The translations under genes were made by a program, and so were the position numbers. From Bacillota bacterium (GTDB lineage Bacteria > Bacillota_A > Clostridia > Tissierellales > Peptoniphilaceae), in NCBI GenBank assembly GCA_023418535.1, contig JAEZZN010000072.1:1-11052 (forward strand): DNA of 11,052 nt. The letters are read 5' to 3'. The notes under the pieces are model-generated. The model made no database searches, had not been told where the DNA came from, and worked only from the letters and a program-made list of their open reading frames with translations. Numbering within the stretch: position 1 is the stretch's first letter; the number at the start of each line of letters is the position of its first letter. Positions 6,946-11,052 of the stretch are shown one piece after another.

Positions 6946-6973
6946 TCAACTATTTGAAACGCTAAACAGTTGA
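6946..6973 (-). terminator. Hairpin immediately after the second precursor gene
   Basis: On the minus strand TCAACTGTTT (6973-6964) pairs with AAATAGTTGA (6955-6946) across an eight-base loop, ten base pairs including one G-U. Again the wobble is valid only in minus-strand RNA. It begins about ten bases after the precursor stop codon and is followed by TATTT, a weak U tract. Together with the GC-rich hairpin just downstream it could reduce read-through and keep precursor transcript in excess over enzyme transcript. Confidence 0.45.
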
Positions 6974-6982
6974 TGGGATTTA

Positions 6983-7117
6983 TTAGGTAACGGCTACGCC
7001 TACGCCTACTGCTACTAGGCCAAGGACGATGCCCGTTCCTACTCCCGCAGCCCATTCGCCGAAACCTGGGGCTTCCAGGTCCTCTAGCTCTACTACGCTC
7101 AGATCGAGATTCTTCAT
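6983..7117 (-). CDS. mpaA2: Daptide precursor peptide 2 (44 aa, C-terminal Thr)
   Basis: ATG (7117) to TAA (6983-6985) encodes 44 residues. The acidic leader starts MKNLDLSVVELEDLEAP (1-17), and a hydrophobic, Gly/Ala/Val-rich core follows (18-44): it opens GFGEWAAGVGTG and ends VGVGVAVT. The C-terminal Thr is the residue that daptide enzymes convert to dimethyl-propanediamine. There is no Cys, and the only Ser is in the leader; the core's only hydroxyl residues are Thr28 and Thr44. A perfect AGGAGGTGA lies five bases before the ATG, the strongest translation signal in the window along with that of the sister gene. The leader pattern LDxxVxELEDLE and the last eight residues are shared with precursor 1. 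The exact leader cleavage point is unproven; after the LEAP proline is the natural guess. Confidence 0.9.
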   Translation of the reverse strand: MKNLDLSVVELEDLEAPGFGEWAAGVGTGIVLGLVAVGVGVAVT

Positions 7118-7122
7118 TACTT

Positions 7123-7131
7123 TCACCTCCT
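7123..7131 (-). promoter_or_regulatory. Strong ribosome binding site of precursor 2
   Basis: AGGAGGTGA on the minus strand, five bases before the ATG at 7117, is a complete anti-Shine-Dalgarno match. It fixes the start of a gene too short for routine ORF calling and suggests high peptide output. Confidence 0.85.
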
Positions 7132-7169
7132 AAACAGTGATTCTTTGTGATGGGGTAGAAATTTAGTTA

Positions 7170-7304
7170 TCAGGTGACGGCAACGCCGACGCCAATGCCT
7201 ACCAGAGCCACACCGGTGCCAACACCAGCGAAGAAGTGGCCCCAGTCCCACGGGGTCTCGAGATCCTCGAGCTCCTCAACTGCGAAATCTAGCTTCTGCG
7301 ACAT
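7170..7304 (-). CDS. mpaA1: Daptide precursor peptide 1 (44 aa, C-terminal Thr)
   Basis: ATG (7304) to TGA (7170-7172) encodes 44 residues with a leader MSQKLDFAVEELEDLETP (1-18) and a hydrophobic core (19-44) opening WDWGHFFAGVGTG and ending VGVGVAVT. The C-terminal Thr is the daptide modification site. The core has no Cys or Ser; Thr30 and Thr44 are its only hydroxyl residues. It is the same length as precursor 2 and shares its leader motif, the AGVGTG segment and the last eight residues, but has a more aromatic N-terminal core (two Trp, two Phe). A strong AGGAGGTG lies eight bases before the start. It follows the metalloprotease gene by 17 bp, so it can be read from the same transcript. 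A linear, helix-forming, membrane-active product is expected from the family. Confidence 0.9.
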   Translation of the reverse strand: MSQKLDFAVEELEDLETPWDWGHFFAGVGTGVALVGIGVGVAVT

Positions 7305-7312
7305 TTCAGATA

Positions 7313-7320
7313 CACCTCCT
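7313..7320 (-). promoter_or_regulatory. Strong ribosome binding site of precursor 1
   Basis: AGGAGGTG on the minus strand with an eight-base spacer to the ATG at 7304. It sits against the metalloprotease stop codon at 7322, so precursor translation has its own initiation signal within the polycistronic message. Confidence 0.85.
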
Positions 7321-7321
7321 C

Positions 7322-8929
7322 TCATTTGTTTGACTGCACGGGAAATCTTGAAAAATCTGATGCGAATCCGAGCGTGATAGTGTCCAGCACCAGGTAACCA
7401 AGTGGTACCGAAGGTGCCTCGAATACTACGGAGCCCGGTTCTTCTATTGGCACGCCCTCATAGGAAGTCATGCGGTAAGCAGACTGCCTGGTTGGAAAGC
7501 CTTCCACTTTGATATTTGGCGACAGTGCTTGAACAGGCATGTCGGTGTCTACGACTTCGTCAGTGATAATGGCGGTGCCTAGCGGTTTGCTAGCAAACAG
7601 GCCGTCGCGGCGCAGGGTCACACGGGCGTCGTTAGCGGTGGGGGCCTCGAGATTGGTCACAAGTTCGCCATCGGACTCCCAGTAGACACCGGCTGAGCTC
7701 ACAGGTACGGGCACGAAACCTACCGCAACGGTACTTGCAAGACTGACCGCGGCGATCCAAAGGCGTGCTGTGGTTCCCACACTTTCACGCGGGATACGTG
7801 TTGTGCTCAGTCGATAGATTCCACGCAGTATCAGCGCCAATACGACTATGAGAATCGCAGACCCTAGAACAGCCCCCAGTAGTCCGGCACGAGCCCCAGC
7901 CAAAGAAGTTGCGAGCATTACCAAGATAACGATCGGCGTGGCTGATGCCGCTAGACCAAACAGCACCGCTGGCAGGCGGAACTGTGCCAGTGTCTGCCAC
8001 TTCCCACTCAGTAGTGCTACGACTGCCTGCTTCCATTCATCCATTGATCGTGCGCGCAGGTTCGGGACGTCAAGGTACGTCATCAAAGCGATGTAACCGT
8101 CGAGCTTGATGAAGGGAACCAGGTTGAGCACGGATCCGAAATAGAGAGCAAGGGAAGCAAGGGCAAGCCAATCCTGACCTTGACCGATCAACGTGTAAGC
8201 GATGGTTGCAAGTCCAGCGATTCCGAAAGTGGCATTGACACCCGCCAGCGCCACGAGGGCACGCTGATTCTTCTGTTGAAGTTTCCACGCGTCGGTCACG
8301 TCGCAGAAGAACGCAGGGGAGAGGTAAAAGAGCATGATTCCCATGCGTCGAACCTGGCCGCCAAAGTACGTTAGGACTGCGCCGTGTGCGAACTCGTGCA
8401 CAGATACGCTCACGATTAGGAAGACGAACAGAAGAAGGACTGCGACTGGTGGCTGCGGCGTTGTCAAGGCCTCGTAGAAACTGCCCCACCGGAGTCCGAT
8501 TGCGAGGAGTCCAACGACCGCAAACAAAATGTTGATGGTAGCAGCCGCTACCAGGAACGATCTGTTCGCAAACCTTTCCAACCATGCGAAGTTCGCCGGC
8601 CGATTAAGGATTGCAAACTGAATCGAAAACAGTGAGTTCAATCGAAGACGTGACTTAGCTGGCTGGCCCGTTGATGCGGGGTCGTCGGTTGTCAGTAGAT
8701 TGAACTGCTTCAGAACTTCGACCGCTTCGTTTAGCTGATCGTCGTCTAGCTCAACCCCGACATAGTCAACTAGAGGTGCGGTTTTTCCGTCCTCGTGCCA
8801 CTTCAGCACCTTCACCAAATCGGGAGTTATCCGCAGCGGCGTGGAGTCGCCGACAGTGGCAATCCAAGGCATGTCAGGGTTAATCGGTTCTGCTAATTCA
8901 AGATTTTTGGGCACAGAAAGATTAGCCAT
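7322..8929 (-). CDS. mpaP: M50 intramembrane metalloprotease with N-terminal PqqD-like domain (MpaP-like)
   Basis: The 535-residue protein carries the site-2-protease zinc motif HEFAH (178-182) in a membrane helix and the second-half motif NLVPFIKLDGY (269-279) with its Asp. Together with 'CDVTDAW' (209-215) this is typical of peptide-associated M50 proteases. About seven to eight hydrophobic segments lie between residues 124 and 410. Residues 20-85 are soluble and look like a small winged-helix PqqD-type domain ('TPLRITPDLVKVLKWHEDG', then two helices), a possible leader-binding module. The last 125 residues are soluble with one hydrophobic patch at the end ('PLGYLVLDTITLGFA'). In daptide clusters this enzyme is thought to remove the leader. 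The ATG at 8929 has GGAGG four bases upstream. It lies 42 bp after the permease gene and 17 bp before precursor 1. Confidence 0.87.
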   Translation of the reverse strand: MANLSVPKNLELAEPINPDMPWIATVGDSTPLRITPDLVKVLKWHEDGKTAPLVDYVGVELDDDQLNEAVEVLKQFNLLTTDDPASTGQPAKSRLRLNSLFSIQFAILNRPANFAWLERFANRSFLVAAATINILFAVVGLLAIGLRWGSFYEALTTPQPPVAVLLLFVFLIVSVSVHEFAHGAVLTYFGGQVRRMGIMLFYLSPAFFCDVTDAWKLQQKNQRALVALAGVNATFGIAGLATIAYTLIGQGQDWLALASLALYFGSVLNLVPFIKLDGYIALMTYLDVPNLRARSMDEWKQAVVALLSGKWQTLAQFRLPAVLFGLAASATPIVILVMLATSLAGARAGLLGAVLGSAILIVVLALILRGIYRLSTTRIPRESVGTTARLWIAAVSLASTVAVGFVPVPVSSAGVYWESDGELVTNLEAPTANDARVTLRRDGLFASKPLGTAIITDEVVDTDMPVQALSPNIKVEGFPTRQSAYRMTSYEGVPIEEPGSVVFEAPSVPLGYLVLDTITLGFASDFSRFPVQSNK

Positions 8930-8971
8930 GTGACCTCCTTTGGACTTCAGTAACTGGCGACTTGGCGGTGT

Positions 8972-9808
8972 TTAGCGGACGAGGACGGTAGCGGACTCAG
9001 GCGAATGCGCTTGATTCTTTCTGTTCTTCTCGAGTAGCCCCAGTGGCGGTTGTGGAGACCTTTGGAGAAGCATGGTGCTTATCGCAAATAGTGCGACTAG
9101 CCAGAGGGCGAATATGCCAAGCCCCGGCAGGATGTCGAACCTTTCGGGTAGCGATGGATCTTGAACCATTGCAGCCTGGGCGCCGCCGGGCAGCCACTTT
9201 CCGAAATGGGGGAACGCGCCGATGATCGCGGACTCAGCGACCGTTTGATAGATGAAGTGCACACCCATTGCGATGATGGTGTTCTTGAAAAGAAGGGCAA
9301 GCGCTACGCCCCAAAGAGCACCACTTACAAAGAGGATCATGTAGCCTCTGGCCCACTCTGCTGTATCCATCTGGGGTAGGTATGCGATGTCCTTGCCCTC
9401 AAGGAAAAGTCGAGTTGTGATACGCCCGATGACGAGGGTCGCCGCTCCAACGATTGTGCTTAGAACTGCTGAAACTAGCCCCTTGACCGCGATAATCGTG
9501 GTGGGCGTCTTGCTTAGTGCAAGTAGGCGGTTCGAGAACTTTGTATCAAAATCGTTTCCGACGATGATGATTGCTAGAAATGTTGTAAATAGGACGCCGC
9601 CAAACGGCATTGTGAGAGCCAGCTCGGTTAGCGATTCGGGATCGGTAACGCCTTCTGCGATCTGTTTGGCACCTGTTTCAACTACGCCGAATGTGGAAAG
9701 TACAGTCATTGCGGCTGCGATAAAGGTGATTGCCCACAGTGTTGTGGAAACAAACCATCTGCGTAGTTCAGCAAAGAACCACATGTGTGGCTTAAGGGAG
9801 CGGGTCAT
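8972..9808 (-). CDS. ABC-2 type transporter permease
   Basis: The 278-residue protein has six predicted membrane segments at about residues 21-43, 66-84, 104-130, 155-174, 175-197 and 226-247, with a large external loop after the first and the 'NDFDTKFSNRLLALSKTP' type cytoplasmic loop common in ABC-2 permeases of the bacitracin/lantibiotic-immunity type. It has no ATPase domain of its own and its start lies in the stop of the ATPase gene (ATGA, 9805-9808), so the two form one transporter, presumably as a dimer of dimers. Its role is export of the mature peptide or its removal from the membrane; sequence does not separate these. The C-terminal 25 residues are basic and cytoplasmic. Confidence 0.87.
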   Translation of the reverse strand: MTRSLKPHMWFFAELRRWFVSTTLWAITFIAAAMTVLSTFGVVETGAKQIAEGVTDPESLTELALTMPFGGVLFTTFLAIIIVGNDFDTKFSNRLLALSKTPTTIIAVKGLVSAVLSTIVGAATLVIGRITTRLFLEGKDIAYLPQMDTAEWARGYMILFVSGALWGVALALLFKNTIIAMGVHFIYQTVAESAIIGAFPHFGKWLPGGAQAAMVQDPSLPERFDILPGLGIFALWLVALFAISTMLLQRSPQPPLGLLEKNRKNQAHSPESATVLVR

Positions 9809-10590
9809 GCTCGAACCTCATTTCGAAGTCGGTTGTATGCAGCTTCACTCGCTCCGGAAACCCCTTGACTGAAGTCAAGTTCCACAAGCTTTCGTCCATG
9901 GATTGCATATAGAGAATCGGCGAGTTGATCAATCTCAGTGAGTGTGTGGGTCGTAAGAAGGATTATTTTCCCTGCGTCTCGTTGTTCACGCACGAGCGTC
10001 CTGACGGCTTCCACCCCGTCCACGTCCAAACCGTTAAAAGGTTCATCTAGGACCAGCACTGCGGGATCTGGGAGCAGGGCAAGAACGATTTCCATCCTGC
10101 GGCGCATGCCTGTGGAGAGCTTCTTTATCGGCTTTGAATAAAACCCGTCCACACCCATCGCCTGGCAGAGGTTGTGCGCGTGGCTACGTGACACTCCGTG
10201 AACATCTGCCCAGTACCTGACTATTGTCTTGGTGGTCATCCGGCGTGGTAGACCGTGCGACTCTGTGACGACGCCAAAAACATCAGATCGCTGTGGGAGC
10301 TTGCGAACGGATTGGCCATCAAATTCCACGAGGCCCTGACCCGGTTTGATGTCGCCCACCATTGTGGCGATGAAAGTTGATTTTCCAGCTCCGTTTGGGC
10401 CAATCAAGCCTGTGACTGTTCCGCCGTCTAGCTCAAGGTTGATATCAGACACGAGGGTCTGGCTTCCTCTTCTGCAAGAGACGTCTTTGAATCTAATCGT
10501 TGAGAACGTGTCCGCTGACATTCTGAAAGTTCCGTTCTTTTTCACTTTTGTGAGCCACGTCAACACTAGGTGCCTTCGGACGGCGTTCAC
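9805..10590 (-). CDS. ABC transporter ATP-binding subunit
   Basis: The protein has every ABC ATPase signature (numbering from the GTG at 10590): Walker A GPNGAGKST (64-72), signature LSTGM (158-162), Walker B VLVLDEPFNGLD (178-189), and the switch His in 'LLTTHTLTEID' (215). The Q-loop position falls in 'FGVVTESHG' (105-113) and appears to have Thr-Glu rather than a plain Gln. The start is uncertain. The GTG at 10590 has AGGTGA ten bases upstream, but the family usually begins close to 'TIRFKDV', favouring the ATG at 10521 (residue 24), which has only a weak GGAA. A good -35 box upstream predicts a transcript beginning near 10600, which would cut off the AGGTGA site. It is coupled to the permease and is the first gene of the operon. 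Confidence 0.9.
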   Translation of the reverse strand: MNAVRRHLVLTWLTKVKKNGTFRMSADTFSTIRFKDVSCRRGSQTLVSDINLELDGGTVTGLIGPNGAGKSTFIATMVGDIKPGQGLVEFDGQSVRKLPQRSDVFGVVTESHGLPRRMTTKTIVRYWADVHGVSRSHAHNLCQAMGVDGFYSKPIKKLSTGMRRRMEIVLALLPDPAVLVLDEPFNGLDVDGVEAVRTLVREQRDAGKIILLTTHTLTEIDQLADSLYAIHGRKLVELDFSQGVSGASEAAYNRLRNEVRA

Positions 10591-10606
10591 TTGAGAAATG
10601 TCACCT

Positions 10607-10637
10607 TTACTACATCAGCCCCCTTCCATCCTGTCAA
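10607..10637 (-). promoter_or_regulatory. Candidate main promoter of the daptide operon
   Basis: A perfect TTGACA (10637-10632, minus strand) is followed after 19 bp by TAGTAA (10612-10607). The -35 box is exact; the -10 is poor and the spacing long. It is the only plausible promoter directly ahead of the first cluster gene. The predicted start of transcription, near 10600, favours a downstream ABC start codon or near-leaderless translation. Confidence 0.35.
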
Positions 10638-10869
10638 GCGGCAGGTTGACTCGTGTTGGATGTGACAGCGTGTGCGGATCCGTTGACTCTTCTCGAGATG
10701 CCCACACAGTGGAGCCGGCAGCAGACTCGTCCAAGGCCACGAGGTGTCCTGACTATCGAGCATCCTGGTCGACACAGGCGGCAGATGTCCTGCCTCAGCC
10801 CATACCGACACCCCCAGCACCCTCGAAGCCCGGGGGAGTACGCACACCTTGAACTACCAGAGCGCACCA

Positions 10870-10926
10870 TTTAGCGGTTGCCGAACCTTTTAGCGGAAGT
10901 CAAACAATTTACCGGATACCACCAAA
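10870..10926. repeat. Three tandem 19-bp repeats, possible insertion-sequence end
   Basis: TTTAGCGG at 10870 and 10889 and TTTACCGG at 10908 are spaced exactly 19 bp apart. Each is followed by a partly conserved segment (TTGCCGAACCT, AAGTCAAACAA, ATACCACCAAA). Multiple short direct repeats near the tip are typical of IS21-family ends, where they bind the transposase; plasmid iterons are another possibility. No transposase or replication gene is visible in the window. Confidence 0.5.
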
Positions 10927-11052
10927 GCGCCGCCAAACCAGCCATCAGAGCCTACACAGCCGCCGCCCGAGCTGCATCACGCTCCCTCCCCAGGAGGCCA
11001 CCACAACTCCCACCAACCGCCAAAACCCGCGCCGACAAGCAAAAACGCCCAT

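Larger units (their letters stand above)
10591..11052. other. Intergenic region upstream of the operon, no convincing gene
   Basis: Overlapping open frames exist on both strands between 10587 and 10874, but all have low-complexity Arg/Pro/Ser/Thr-rich products with no recognisable motif and no good ribosome binding site. From 10875 a plus-strand frame stays open to the window edge; its product is Ala/Arg/Pro-rich and lacks a usable start. The section 10845-10915 looks like the end of a mobile element because of a tandem repeat. I see no regulator gene here. Confidence 0.55.

Noticed and set aside
8070..8585. Long minus-strand open frame (171 codons) inside the protease gene
   Set aside because: It overlaps the HEFAH-containing reading frame completely; its product is Arg/Cys/Pro-rich with no motif, as expected for a shadow frame in GC-rich DNA.
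8971..8978. TTTAGCGG at the end of the permease gene, the same octamer as the right-flank repeats
   Set aside because: A single copy without 19-bp periodicity, overlapping a stop codon and coding sequence; probably chance.
9387..9872. Plus-strand open frame (161 codons) opposite the ABC permease
   Set aside because: It lies antisense to a clear six-TM permease coupled to its ATPase; no ribosome binding site or family features.
10587..10874. Overlapping open frames on both strands upstream of the operon, considered as a small regulator
   Set aside because: All are low-complexity with no helix-turn-helix or other motif and mutually exclusive; none has a convincing start.

Overview
The window carries a nearly complete daptide-type RiPP (ribosomally made, modified peptide) gene cluster from an actinobacterium. 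The organism call rests on moderately high GC, strong AGGAGG-type ribosome binding sites, an actinobacterial-looking RpoC C-terminus, and the known occurrence of daptide clusters mainly in Actinomycetota. A member of the Actinomycetales/Actinomycetaceae is a guess, not a demonstrated assignment.

Layout. Positions 1 to about 640 (minus strand) hold the C-terminal part of a VapE-like, phage or satellite-associated protein that runs off the left edge. It joins abruptly, within about 630-655, to an rpoC 3' end (plus strand, ending at 1278) that lacks everything upstream. A perfect 18-bp inverted repeat (1361-1399) lies between rpoC and the convergent cluster. From 10590 down to 1409 all genes are on the minus strand. 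In order of transcription they are: ABC transporter ATPase and permease, an M50 intramembrane metalloprotease (MpaP-like), two 44-residue precursor peptides that are absent from a length-filtered ORF view (MpaA-like, both ending in Thr), a two-TM small protein, an RRE-type accessory protein (MpaC-like), a methyltransferase (MpaM-like), a class III aminotransferase (MpaD-like), a divergent iron-alcohol-dehydrogenase-type oxidative decarboxylase (MpaB-like), and last a YcaO-domain protein. The right end (10591-11052) has no convincing gene. It holds a candidate promoter and three 19-bp tandem repeats that resemble a mobile-element end.

How the genes work together (established for the Microbacterium paraoxydans daptide pathway, inferred here by homology). 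MpaC presents the precursor to MpaB. MpaB oxidises and decarboxylates the C-terminal Thr to a ketone, MpaD transaminates it to an amine, and MpaM dimethylates it to give a (S)-N2,N2-dimethyl-1,2-propanediamine C-terminus. MpaP removes the leader and the ABC pair exports the product or protects the cell. The dense ATGA overlaps from mpaC to mpaB, and a short overlap between mpaB and ycaO, argue for one translationally coupled unit.

The most interesting point is the YcaO enzyme coupled to the end of this daptide operon. Neither precursor core has Cys or Ser and no YcaO partner protein is visible, so its chemistry is not predictable from known azole pathways. The cluster is therefore a candidate for a hybrid daptide with a second backbone modification.
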